Positions 22,201 through 34,684 of a stretch of DNA of 43,775 nucleotides are shown here, in pieces. Source of the DNA: Lobulomyces angularis. Its lineage: Eukaryota; Chytridiomycota; Chytridiomycetes; Lobulomycetales; Lobulomycetaceae. Position numbers and translations under genes: made by a program. The number at the start of each line of letters is the position of its first letter. Within the stretch, counting starts at the first letter, position 1. The notes under the pieces are model-generated. The model did not search any database, had not been told where the DNA came from, and was given only the letters and a program-made list of their open reading frames with translations. Where the stretch lies: the NCBI GenBank assembly GCA_027604685.1, contig JADHYX010000168.1, forward strand, positions 1,840 to 45,614, written 5' to 3'.

Positions 22201-25200
22201 GTTGAAAATTTTCTTGGTCAGCGTTTTTTTGGTTGGCTTTGTAAAAAACTTGTAAGCCAAGAATTTTTAAAACATGTGAAATGGATATTAACTTGTTGCA
22301 ATAAAGTTTTACATTTTCATGATAATTCGAAGGAGGAAGTTTCTCAAATATGGCACCGGTAATATTTTCCTCTATATCATCAAATTGAATTTCATTCAGA
22401 TAAATTTCAGGTTTTGGTATATCAAATTCAAATATTTTCTCAAAATATATATTTAAAGTTTTATTGTTTATCAATTTTTGATAAATAAAATTATATTCAG
22501 GAGCTTTTTTAAATAATACTTCCAAAAATTTAAATATTGAAGTGAAAACTACTGGATTTCTTTCAAATTTTGTTTCGAAGTCTTGATCAAAACTATTCAA
22601 AACAGCGTGCAAAATTGAATTTACATGAAAGCCATTTGGTGTTTCATTGTTTTCAAAGTTATTTTTTTCAGTTAATATGGCTGGGCCATCATGTTTTCCG
22701 TTTAAAATCAATCTTGCCTACAAAAAAAAAAAAAAAAAAAAAAGAGCATGAAAAAAAGTTTTTTTTTTCATTGAAGGTTTAAATTTATTTACCAAACCAG
22801 GCTGATATTCTACCACTGCAGTACAGAATTTGAAAATTGCGGCTTTAAGGTTGTCTCGAATCGTCGCATTTTGATCATAAAACTTTATGGAACCTTTATC
22901 TTGTAAAGCCAATTGAACAAAACATTTTACAGTATCTAAACAATTTTCTCCAAATAGACCTAAAAATGAAGGTGGCCTAACATTTTCCCAAGCACTGGAA
23001 CACTCTATTAGTAAGGTTAAGCAATTTGTTGCCTCCAAAGGTAACTCTAAATTATAATCATAATGTATATAGCTTGCAATAACAAAGACTATTTCTTTCT
23101 GATTGTTTATCCCGTATGCAGTAGTTCTGTCCAATACTGAGTGTTCCAAAATTGATACCCTTTTTTCATTATTCAAGATTCTCTTATATTTCAAGATGGT
23201 TAAAAGTTTATTTAAAAATCTTAAACTTTCTAATATTAAACTTTCAAAATTTTTTCCAGTAGAAGAACTTAATCTAAAGTAGTACTCCAAAGTTTTCATT
23301 CCAATTCCGACAAGATTGACTATGGGCAGAACCTGGTAGACACCTGTTGCACCTTTTAAGCTTTGTTTTTTTTTGGCTATGGTTTCAGAACCAAAACTTA
23401 AAAATTTTTCGGTTAAATAATCTTTTGCAAAAGTTAATCTGCTACAGTTAAAGTTGAATACAGTATTAAAAATAGTAAAGATTGCCAATCCTATTAAAAC
23501 TTTTTCGTTCACATCAACGTATCTCCAATCACAAAATGTTGAGAATATTTCTTTTTGAATAAAAATTAAACAAAAATTGATAGCCTCTAGTTTACTTTCA
23601 TCGATACTCAAATCATTTTTTGATTTATGAAATCCATTATTTAGAGTAAGAACAAAATCCAACACTAAAGTTAAAAAGGAGAGAGTTGCTGAATATTTTC
23701 CCAGTCTTTTTTCCGCTGGCAATAGCATATTCTGAAAAAAGCTTTCTGTCTGAAAAAAATTATTATCATCAAAACTTATAGTGTTTTTATTATTTTCTTT
23801 ATTTAGCAACGACACTTTGCTGTATCTAGGCAAAAAGAAGGTTTCGTTTCTAAATTGTTCCCAAAATAGTTCCCTTTCGTCGTTTACTCCATCTGTCAAA
23901 AAGATTGATGTTACATTTATTACAACCGTTAATAACTTTAAAGGAGGTTGTGAAAATTCACAGCATCTGGTAAGAATTTTAACTATGTAATTAAAAAAGT
24001 AGTTTTTTTCCAATATTTTTCTTGTAGGAAAACGTTCTGTGTGCTCCAAAAACAATTTGAATAAAGTTGTGCTGGAATTTATTAACAGCGCGTAAAATAT
24101 TTCCATGATCATAGTTATTGTTTCAATTGTAGCAGCATGATTTGTATTATCTTGAGTTTTAACTTTTTCAGTAGTTTTTAGGAACGAATCTAAAAATGAT
24201 ATGAAAAGGTGCCATATTGAATAATTATAAAAAAACTGTATTCTAACAGTATTGTTTGTAAAATCTCGACCAGAAACAACAACACCTTCTGTTCCTTCAG
24301 GCATATATAAATTCATTGAACTTGAACTACCATGAACCAGACCTCTGCCTGCATTCTTCCAATAACAGCGTCCCTGTGAATTTACATTCAATGGCTGATT
24401 TGGGGCTCTATCTAACCCAGTCACATCCTCAGTGGAAAAAAAATCAGTAAAGGTGTTTACAGATCCTAAATAATAAAATATTTTAGAAGCGGATAACTCT
24501 CCGCCAATCATATTTTTGATTAAGACTAAAAAAGTCGTTAAGGAACTAGGAAATCTGTTCAAATTTACTTCCAAAAATGTTGTTTGTCCCAATAATTTAA
24601 CATCTTCCTCCCAAAACTGAATACAGATATTCTCATCTTGATTAAAAATTTTCGATAAACAAAGAATAGTTTGTTCAAAATGCGGTAAACGGTTTAATTG
24701 ATAATAATAGAAAAAAATCGTCAATAATCCTTTTAAAATACTTCTGTAAATGGTGGAACTATTCTCTTCGACCTTGTATAATGAAGTATCTAATGTTCTA
24801 GTGATATATTGGATTGCATCTAAGTTATATGCTTGCTCTACCAATTTAGAAGGGAATGTAGATAATACTAAACCAAAAAAAAAAAAAAACATTTAATTTA
24901 ATATATTATATATTCTCATGTCTACTTTTGCTTCCATTTTGATCTACTCCTTTAATCATTTCAAAGATTTTCAAATACCGCTGTGGAATCTGTTCAGGAA
25001 CTAATTCAATCAATTTCATTAAAAGGCATGATATTGCAATAAATAATGGACCTACAATCTTAAAAGAAATTAATGGTATTGCAAAATCAAAAAAAAATTA
25101 CTTTCGTTTCAACTTGATCAACGCCAAAAAAATAATTCTTTTCGCTATAAAAATCATTCGTAAAGCCCAAAATTTCAACTAGAATATTAACATCTTTAAA

Positions 25201-26302
25201 TAAAGGATGTTCCTCTAGTTGATTGAGCATATTTTTAATTAGTAAATTTTCAAGGTTGAGAGAGGATATTGAAATTAATATAGACAAATTTGTTACTTCA
25301 TTTAAGATTTTGAACGCCTGAAAATCAAAAAAAACTTTATTTTTTTGCTTTAAACCAAAATTATAGTCTCGAAAGGTTTTATAAATTTTTATAATGTCTT
25401 TAGGCTGGGGAAATACAAGGGTATAAACAAGGGAGACTATTACTTCTAAAATAGCTTTTTGCTCTACTAAAAAGCAAAGTGCCCATCGATCTATAAAATA
25501 TTATAATTTTTGTAAATAGTAGGGTTCCAAATTAAACTTACCTTGCTCAAATTCAACAGATATTTGGGAATTACATAATGATATAAATTGCTCCAAGAGT
25601 TGATATAGTAAAGGCTTTTAAAAAAAAAATTGTATAAGAGAATAAAAAGTTCCTTTATTTTACTTGTTTATTGATATTATCATTGACTTCTAATAGATCA
25701 TCGACTAAAATTTCTTTAACAACTGTGTAGTACAAGTGATCTTCATCTTCTACAACCCTTAAAATGCAATTTAAGAATTTTAAATAGCCCATTCTCTCCT
25801 CATCGAAGTAATAAAAGCAAATCTCATTTAACTTACTTTCGTTGAAATTTAATATAAAAGCAGTTAATGGATTGTTTTCGTTTTCTAACGTTTTATTTAT
25901 ATCAGTGGCAGGTGATAGAAAATTTTTGTAAATGAAAAACTGATTCAGTAACTTTAAACTTGTCTTTTCATTTTTAAAATTTAATAGTTTTCTTAAACTC
26001 GTCAAGATGTAGTTAAAGGAATCTTTTATCTTTTTATTGTGAATTAGAGAATCATTTATCAAATTTTCCTCAGATTTGATTGAAGATTTCTCGTAGTAAT
26101 CCAGACCACTTAAAAGGCTTTCTCTTTTTTCATTTAAAATTAATCTAATAAGATCAGAGGAGTACAATCCAGTTCCAGTTGAGATCACTTCGATTAATCC
26201 AAAAAAACTTCTAGAAAACCACGAAAAAAAATAAAAATATTCAGCAATGGTTATAGTTTACAATATTTTATAATTTTTTTACTTGGAAAAATGGAAAGAC
26301 AT
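19269..26302 (-). CDS. NUP188: Nucleoporin Nup188
   Basis: Predicted protein of about 2,146 residues, the inner-ring nucleoporin Nup188, which anchors Nup93-type partners in the nuclear pore scaffold. Ten exons, about: 26283-26302, 25664-26210, 25542-25614, 25102-25490, 24926-25058, 22793-24867, 20405-22717, 19960-20318, 19767-19926, 19269-19640; the spliced length is a multiple of three. The protein is almost entirely helical, as expected for an alpha-solenoid. Recognisable blocks are CIQFWEEDVKLLGQ followed by LNRFPSSLTTFLVLIKNM near residue 500-600, and FVIASYIHYDYNLELPLEA then KFCTAVVEYQPGL, which parallels SYITYDANPSLPRLA and VAVETQPGL of human Nup188. The first exon is 20 nt and encodes MSFHFS. 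The protein is about 400 residues longer than human Nup188. Exon 9 has a second in-frame acceptor 18 nt downstream (start at 19908). Nup205/Nup192 is the main alternative but lacks the SYI-YD and ETQPGL blocks. Confidence 0.82.
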
Positions 26303-27701
26303 GATCTTATACAAGGGTAAAAATTAACTTGTTCAAAAAAAAAATTCGTTGCACAAAAAAAATGTTTAAAAAATACCATCTGCAAAAAAAAAGAAATTTC
26401 AAAATGTTCATCCTGAAACTTTAAGACTACAACTAAACTTTTTTAATTTCCCACTTATTTAATAACTATTTATGATAAACCATGCATTACTCGTTTTTGT
26501 GTTATTAATTAAGCTCATGAAACTGATTTCAAGTAGAAAAAACAATTCAAGTTTCAGGAAAGTTCAAGTTTACCAATATTAAATTTTCGCTTTACTAAAT
26601 CTTTTCTTATACGAAACCTCATTAATTCAACCACTCTTACAGACCAGAGTGTTGCTAAAAAAAAGGCACCACTTTGTTACTACCTTTAACTAAATTTTTT
26701 TTTGCAAGTGCTTTAAATAAATTAGTTTGTAAAGAGGTGAGCTTTATGGAAAAAAAATTTTTAATTTTTTTGAATGAAAAGAGATATCTGAAAAACATCT
26801 AGTTATTAAAGCGAAATAATTTTTTTTCTTTGAATTTATCCCTTAACAAAATTATTTTGGTGCCAATTTGTAAAATAAAGTTCTTGGTAAAAATTTCAGA
26901 TGCTGCATTAAATTATTCAAAACTTTTCTGTTGTAGCGTATTGCTACAATTGTGTATCCTTGGCATTGAATAGAAAGTTCAAAACAAGTTTATAAAGTTG
27001 ATATTTAGAGTGGATTAATTAGAATACATAATTAGAGTTAGATATTTAGAGTAGATAAAGTAGTTTGTCTTCTGTGAAAATGGGAAGTATCTACCTTGTC
27101 AACAAAAAGTATCTACAGTGATTGCATCTGAAGGCTGAATATGGCTAACCTTAAAAAAAAGTTTATTTTAACATTATTTCAACACTATTTTGTCACACCC
27201 TTTGCATGTTATTTCAAATAAACTGTAATGCAGGTTTGAAAAATAGATTTTATTTTTATTAAATTGATTAAAAAATATCTATTTTTTTTATTTTTAATCA
27301 TTTTAGAAAATATTATTATTTTTTTCCCCCAGTTAATTTAAAAAAACAAAAAAAAAGGTAATAGTAGTAATTGAATTTATTCTATACTAAAATTTTTATA
27401 TTCAAGTAATAATAACTTTGGAAGAAAACATGGCAGCGTTGACGGTGTTCCTTAGCAATATCAAAAAAAATTTTATTTTTGGCAATAAAACTTTTCAGAT
27501 TTTGGAAATTTATATAAAGTTTATTATTTTGAGATTTTTGTGGTTAATTAATTCTATTCATTAATATCATAATTTGAAAAAATAAATTTTTTACTAATGT
27601 GTTATCGTATTTCTTTTTTTATTCGTGCAGATTTGTTATACCAGAAAATAACATTTAACAAAAAACGCGTAAAAAAAAAAAAATTAAAATTAAAATATAC
27701 A
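26303..27701. other. 1.4-kb divergent spacer with short direct repeats
   Basis: The longest gene-free stretch here, between the starts of NUP188 and LRRC9. No long frame or RNA gene is seen. It has two pairs of short direct repeats: GATATTTAGAGT at 27000-27011 and 27041-27052, and AAGTATCTAC at 27085-27094 and 27107-27116. Bases 26880-27240 are the least T/A-biased part. It probably holds two promoters, and could hold an unrecognised noncoding RNA. Confidence 0.5.
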
Positions 27702-30700
27702 ATGTCAACTAAAAAAGAAAAACGACAAAGCAAATCTCTTTCAAAGGAATTATCAACATCCACACTAGAAAGTCAACCACAAACTGATACTGAATTAAAA
27801 AAAAATCGTTCCAAAAGACTATTCTTTTTTAAACAAGAGGAAATTCAAAATATTGTAAAAAAAATCATTTATCCATCTTATAATTTTCTTAAACTTTTTT
27901 TTTATTAAGTGTACAAACAACGGAATATCAGAGCAGGCATTCCTGTCAAAATTAAACACAATTTCAAGTTTAGAAATGTGCCACTTCAACTTTCCAAACA
28001 TCCCACAACAGATTTCAATCTTTAAAAATTTAAAGCTGCTAACAATCGTAGCTCAGGATTTAAGTGAAGTTGGAAAGAATTTAGATGAATTAATTTGTTT
28101 GGAAAAGCTTTGGATTTGCGAAACTAGAATTTCCGTCATGGAAGGTTTCAATAACTTGGTGAACCTAAAGGAGCTCTATCTTTATGGAAACAAAATAACA
28201 AAAATTCAAAACTTGGAAAACAATGTTGATTTAGAAATTCTTTCATTGTCCGACAATCGTTTGTTTTAAAAAATATAATAAAAAATTAGAAATAAAATGT
28301 AATTAACCTTCTTTTTTTGTTTTGTTTTTAGAGATAAAAAATATAGAGAATCTACAAACTCTAGTAAAACTAAAAATATTTCAATGTGGAAACAATTTAA
28401 TCTCAAAAATTGGACATTCCTTTGATAAGAATGTCGAAATCCGCGAGCTGATGTTGTCTGGCAATTTAATTTCTAATTTTAGAGAAATTATCCAATTAGT
28501 TCACCTACCCAATCTAAAATCGCTTTCCCTTTCTAATCCAAATTTTAGGGAAAATCCTATATCCTCCCTATTTAACTACCAAACTCATGTCATATTGCAT
28601 TTACCTCAATTAAAGTATCTAGATACCTTGGAAATTACTGAAGAATCTAGAAAAATGATTGGTGCTACCGTTTTAAAAAAAATTATGTAAGTAAAAGTTA
28701 CCAGATAAAATTAAACTCTTTATTTTATGATGAAAAATAATAGGTATTATAATATGAGAATAAAAACCATTAAAAGAAACGAATCGCTGTTAAGTAATAG
28801 TTTGAAAATTCAATATTCAGCATTAGAATCACAAATTGAAGAAGACGTTCAAATTCTTATTAATCTTTCTAAACGAATACAAAGAAGATTTGACGATTAT
28901 ACGATTTCCCCAATTAACAATGTATATAATAATTTATTTTTTTTTAAATTAATTATTTATTTATTTTTTCTTTTGGTTTTTTTTTTGAAATTAAAAAAAA
29001 CAGTTTTCAACTGCATTTAAAACTAATTTAGAAGATATAAAGTCTAGGATAAGTGTCTTGTTAAACTTTAACCAAAGAAAATTACAATCATTACAAAAAA
29101 AAAAAAAAAAAGTATTTAATCAAATAGAAAATCAAGGAGATTCGGCAATAAGGTAAAAGAAATAGTAAAAGAAAGTAAACTTTAACAATTAATTTTTTTT
29201 GATAGAAAATTATTGCTTGAATTGGAAACTGGAGGCAACATAAGATTTGAGGATGAACAAAATACAGATAATTGGATGGGTGTTTGTGAAGATATTATAA
29301 AATCAGTTATAAATAGAAGCTTTAATGAAAATCCTTCTAGTCAAATACTTGTCCACAGAATTTCAAAAATTCACAATCGACATTTGAAATTTCAATATGA
29401 AGTAAAGAATAAAAAAACTTTTTTTTTTTTTTTTTTTCAGATTTTAATTATAATCCAAAAAAATTTTTAAAAGTCAAATTTAAAAAAATTTCCAGAACAA
29501 GATCAGAATAAATTTATACACTTAATCTTTCAACCTTCCAAAGATGATGATCTGTTTGATATAATAGAAAATGGATTGGAAAAGTATTATACACAAAAAA
29601 AATATAAAAGTCATAAATTGTTGTTGAGAAACTACCTGACATCGGAAAATCAACAAAAGCATTGTAATACTGAAGACTCAAATACTGGTAGGAAGGAAAG
29701 CTCAAGTAGTGTTAGCGAGTTAAAGCAAGTCTTAATTGTTAAAGTATTAGTATCAAAAGTAACTAAGGTGCCTACGCTACAATGTAAAAAAAAAAAAAAA
29801 ATCAATTTACATTATATTTCCCACTTTTTTTATAAAATAGTACTCACGGATTACAATAAACCTCAAAATAACTCTAGTGGAATAGGCGTTGAATTTACCT
29901 CAGAAAACAAAACTTCGCCAGATTTTATTTACAAGGATAATTGTCAAATATATCACAGTTTTTCAGCTGATTCAATCTTACCAGAGTTTCTAATGGAATA
30001 TACAGAAGATGATTTATTGAATACAAACTTTTCTTCAATATCTGAAATTACTTTAGAACCGAAAATTTTAGAAATTGCTAGGTCATGTCATTTAGCGCAA
30101 CCTTTCATGACGATTAGTTCTAGAAGAATTGAGCGCGAGGTTACTTTTTTTTTTTTTAACTTTGCTTATAGAAAATTTATTTAAACTTTTTTATTTTCTT
30201 TTAATTAGATTCATCGAGTTGATACCCAAGTTTCTGAGCTGATGAGCGAACTACAAAAGTACACTGAAATAAAAAGCAACGTATTTCCGACAATTGCATT
30301 TACAATGGTTCCTCTTATTTATTTTAACATCCTTTTTCTAAAAGAAAAAAAATTTTGTTTTTGTTTTAAAAATTAGGGGTTGCTGTTAAGAAAGTCAATT
30401 AATACTATAGAAACATTAAATTTAAGTTTTTGTCAACCTAAAGTAGAAAATCAAGAACAGACGAAAACTTTAAATACCAAGTTAAATCCCACAACTTCTT
30501 TTTTAAACGATTTCAGTACCTTTACAAACTTAAAGCATTTATATATTTCAAACACTGACATATACAACGAAAAGATGTTGGAAAACTTAAAAAATTTTAG
30601 TCTTCTGGAAACTCTAGATTTAAGTTTCAATTTTCTTCAATATCTACCAAAGAGTTTAAAATATTTAACAAAGTTGAAAGTTCTAAATTTGATGGGAAAC

Positions 30701-33236
30701 AAATTAGACATCGACATGTATTTTGATTTTTTTCCAAAAAACAGTGAAAACACAAAAAACGAAAACAACGCAGTGGAATTCTGGTTCAACAGTTTAACAA
30801 ATCTTGATTTGAGATTTAACCTGATTTGCTCCAGGAAAAATTACGATACCATTTTCATTTCAAAATTAAAAAATTTAAAATTATTTAATGGTGTGGAAAT
30901 TAAAGAGGAAAATGTAATATATTTTAAAAAAAAAAAATAATTTTTATTTCATTTATATTTTTTTTTTTTAGAAACCTGTAAAAATCAATTATGAAAAATT
31001 ATTAATTGAGAGGTCTTCTTGTCAAAAGTATATCTTTAGACCTCTAAGTGTTAGAACTCATCGTGGGTTTGGTTCCACCACTTCCTTTCATGAATATTGG
31101 GATCCTAAGTCAAAAAGAATGCAAATTTACCTATGCGATTCCTCTCCACTAAATCAAGAAAAATACTTTACCACTCCAAATGCTGATAAAATCCGTCACA
31201 TAACTACACTGGAATTGGATAACTGTAATCTCTTTGATCTAAAGTTACTGCCTGATGGGTAGATAATAAACTTTCGATTTAAAAACTAAAATTTTAATTT
31301 TTTTGTAGTATGGTCAACCTTCGTTGGGCGAGTTTTAAAAACAACAATCTAAGAGAAATTGATAAATTGGAAAATTTTCAAGGTTTGGAGGAATTATGTT
31401 TAGAAGGAAACGAAATTGAGCATCTGGAATGCTTAATTAAACTGCCAAATTTGGCGAGACTTGATGCGAGCAACAATAGAGTAGCAAACATAGTTGCAGC
31501 AGCAAGTTTCAAATCTCTAGTCTTTCTCTCTCTAGAGGGGAATAGGATAAAAAGTCTAAAAGAGTTTGCTCATAATCATACCCTTATGGAANNNNNNNNN
31601 NAAAAAAAAAAAAAAAAATTTTAGTGGGAGTCCTTTCTAAATTAATTCTCTTTTTCTAGATGTTGCAAATAACGAAATAAAAGATTTATTTTCAATATTT
31701 CCTTTAAAAGAAATTCAAAGATTAATTATATTAGATTTGACCGGTAATGAGATAACAAAATGTAAAGACTACAGATTGTTTTTAATATTTCATTTATCTA
31801 AATTAAAGGTTTGAAAATTTAAAATTAAAATGTTTGTTAACCATTTAAATTTTTAGATTTTAGATGGAGGTAGTATTTCCACCAAAGAACAACAATCTGC
31901 AAAAGACCTCTTGTTTGGTAGGCTGACTGTAGAACTTTTAGGAGAAAAAATAGGTCACTTTTCTTTTAAAAACATTCTGGAGTTGGACCTACGAAATTTC
32001 AAAATAAAAGAAATTGACTGCTTTAAACCACTTACATTCGAAAAAAAACCTTCTAGTGGATTGGATGAATTCAGAAATTTGAAAAGAATCAACTTTGACA
32101 ATAACTGCTTAACTAATATAGATAGTTTAACTAGGTTACGAGGGCTGAAATATTTAAGTTTAAATGGAAACAAAATTGAAAGGTTACTTGTAACTGATTC
32201 ACCTGGTTACTTTAATAAAAACATTGAATCTGACACAAAAGTTACCCCAGAATACAATCTGAGCTATATCTTGTTCCCTAATTTAGAAGAGCTGTATCTT
32301 GGAAATAACTTGATATCAAAAATTAGTGACTTAGGATTAGGCAGAATTCCAAATTTAAGATATTTGAATTTGAATGGAAATAAAATTACTAAGGTATTAT
32401 TAAACAAAAAAGTTTAAATTTTTTTTTAACAAATACTTTAAATTGACCAGCTTGATGGTTTGGAACACTTGACTAGTTTAATCTCCCTTGTGTTGGACAA
32501 AAATCACATTAAATCTGCTGAACCTTCATCTTTTCTGTCACTTGTGAATTTAAGAGATTTGCATTTAAGGTATCACTAATTGCAAATTGATACAAGATAT
32601 ATTTTGTTTTTTTTTTTCAGAGAAAATCGAATAAAGACTCTTTGTCATTTTGACTGTTTGCCTAACCTACAAAAGATATTTTTACAAGGAAACAGAATAC
32701 AAGAAATATCAGAACTTGAAGTAACAAAATAAATAAAAACCTAATTAATTTATATTCAATTTTTTTTTTTTAGAAATTTAAACTACCAAATTTACAAGAA
32801 ATCTCATTAACAGGAAACTCAGTTTCAAGAAGACAAATTTTTAGAGTTACATTAATAATGCGATGTCCAAATCTTCTTGTAATTGATGGTAAAGATGTTA
32901 CTGAAGAAGAACGATTAAGAGTTGAGGTAAATAAAAAACAATTATAAAAAGTTTTTAATTCATTGAAATTTTCATTTTTTTTTAATAATAGGGTTTCCTT
33001 AGTGAGCAAAATCAATTAAAAGAAGATGTAGCAAAAATTTTACCACCTCCTTTACTGAATCAATCAATGAATTCCATTGTAAAGCTACCGATTAAAATCA
33101 AATCTGTAGTATTGGATGGTAATCTACTTTTCAATTAGTTTTTTATTGTAATGTACAATTCTATTTATTTTTAGGTCTGGAAATGAAACTTTCATCAAAT
33201 AATTCTGGTTTTGGATCATCTAACAGGATGAATTAA
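27702..33236 (+). CDS. LRRC9: Leucine-rich repeat protein LRRC9
   Basis: Predicted protein of roughly 1,450 residues (human LRRC9 1,453), a large leucine-rich-repeat protein conserved in ciliated organisms; its molecular role is poorly known. About 18 exons. After a Lys/Ser-rich start the protein reads CTNNGISEQAF, then SDII-type LRRs such as LEKLWICETRISVMEGFNNL and LKELYLYGNKITKIQNLE. The first LRR block ends HLPQLKYLDTLEITEESRK, then VLKKIMYYNMRIKTI, a phrase shared with LRRC9. A coiled, Lys-rich middle follows. The second LRR block starts near 31200 with HITTLELDNCNL, NLRWASFKNNNLREIDKLE and LEELCLEGNEIE, and runs to CPNLLVIDGKDVTEEERLR. A run of ten N at 31591-31600 interrupts one LRR exon (after HTLME). 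Exon junctions at 29409-29490 and 29750-29850 are uncertain. Good exons include 27702-27854, 27910-28258, 28332-28686, 28744-28921 and 29004-29152. Confidence 0.88.
31591..31600. other. Assembly gap (10 N) inside LRRC9
   Basis: Ten undetermined bases directly followed by an A run and then TTTTAG. It falls at the end of the LRR exon starting at about 31310, probably hiding the exon's last bases and the splice donor. Ten may be a placeholder length. Confidence 0.98.
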
Positions 33237-33495
33237 CTGGAAAAAAATTTTATTGTTGAATAGATTAAATTAATTTTATTTATTGATGTTGTGTTTGATG
33301 CTTTTTTTTTAACTATATTTAAAAACATGTAAATAACCAATAACCAATTAATTAACATTTTCTGCTATTAAGATATAATGATGAATTTGAATTTTGAAAG
33401 TTCACTGTTAGTAAAATAAAAACTAGTTCTTTAATAAGAAGACGACAATCACTTCTTCTGTAGGAAAAAAAATAAAATTTTTATATTTTTTTGAG

Positions 33496-34457
33496 ATGAC
33501 AGTTTATCTTCAAATATCAGTTGGTTGTCAACAAGACTATAAAAAAAAACTGTCTCAATATGAATTAGGTTTTAACTTGAAAACGATAACTTATTTTACA
33601 AAAAAATATAAAAAAAACAAAAGGTGTAAATTATTTCAACACCAAAAGAAATCAGTTTGGTTTAAACAACAAAATCATAAACGAACTTACAACAGAGGAG
33701 CAGGAATTTGTTATTGAAAATTACAACAATGAACATAACAATTGCAACATAATATTACAAAAACCTGAAAGTCTCGTCAAGGGCACCTTTAAATTTAAAT
33801 TATTTGAAAATGAATGTCCAAAAACTTGTTTAAACTTTAAAAGTCTAGCTACTGGTTTTTAAATTTTTTTTTTTTTTAATTAAAATTAACTTTTTTTTTT
33901 TTATTTTTTTATAGGTGAAAGTGGAGTTGGAAAAGTTTCAAAAAAACCTTTACATTATTTAAATGTACCAATTCACAGGATTGTAAAAAACTTTATCGCG
34001 CAGGGTAAAAAATAATAAACAAAAAAAAATACTTCACTATTAAAAATGCATTAATATTAAACAATTCCATTAAATTTTTTATTTTCAGGGGGAGATATTA
34101 CTAGAATGGATGGCTCGGGAGGGGATTCGATATATGTAATTTTGATAAAGAATTTTCTTTAATAATTTTTTAAAGAATGGAAAATTTAATGACGAAAAAC
34201 AGGGATTGAAAATAAAATTTAAAAAAGGTAGTATTGGTATGGCTAACAAGTCCAAAAATTCAAACACCAGCCAATTTTTTGTTGTTCTAACGGACGAAGA
34301 TGCAGAACTGAAGAAGTTAAACGGTAAGTATGTTTGTTTTGGAGAGGTTACCAATGAGGAGGGATTAAATTTGCTCGACTTTTTAAATACGCTAGGAACT
34401 GATGACGGTGACGTTTTAAATCAGCAAATAATTATTTCGGACTGTGGATTAATTTAA
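33496..34457 (+). CDS. Cyclophilin-type peptidyl-prolyl isomerase with N-terminal extension
   Basis: Predicted 240-residue cyclophilin, a peptidyl-prolyl cis-trans isomerase. Exons 33496-33568, 33624-33854, 33915-34004, 34089-34135 and 34176-34457; total divisible by three. Residues 1 to about 75 are a divergent extension. The cyclophilin domain begins near KGTFKFKLFENECPKTCLNF. The active-site Arg is kept in IHRIVKNFIAQGGDITR, as are the Phe and Gln of FIAQGGD, and GSGGDSIYNGKF follows. SIGMANKSKNSNTSQFFVVL gives the substrate-binding Gln and Phe. The position of the cyclosporin-binding Trp and the catalytic-loop His (EWLDGKH in CypA) reads LKKLNGKY, so both are changed; strong cyclosporin binding is unlikely. 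The ECPKTCLNF and HRIVKNF phrases resemble PPIL6, a cilium-linked cyclophilin with a similar N-terminal extension, but the subgroup is uncertain. It lies 259 bp downstream of LRRC9 on the same strand. Confidence 0.82.
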
Positions 34458-34684
34458 AGTAGAGTTAAACTATTTAATAAATTTAAATTTAACTGCATTA
34501 TAAAAGGATTGATTTGTAATTAAATATTATGATATTTTTTAAAAGCACCCTAGAATCTTTGTATCCAAAAATATTCAAATTGTTTAATAAAAAATTGTAT
34601 TAAATGGTATTGAAAAAAAAAAAAGAAAAGGTTTAAAAATTATAGGAAAACAGAAAAAAAAATTTTCTTCAATAATTCATATTT

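Noticed and set aside
20384..24892. Two separate large proteins on the minus strand
   Set aside because: The two long frames join through a small intron (22718-22792) with preserved phase, and both match one Nup188 protein.
25300..25350. Possible 18-nt or 40-nt intron inside NUP188 exon 4
   Set aside because: The exon is open throughout and the 40-nt option breaks the frame; no evidence requires an intron here.
29095..29111. A-run of 17 as possible frameshift error in LRRC9
   Set aside because: With the run as given the frame stays open on both sides (poly-Lys), so no correction is needed; it remains a possible sequencing weak spot.
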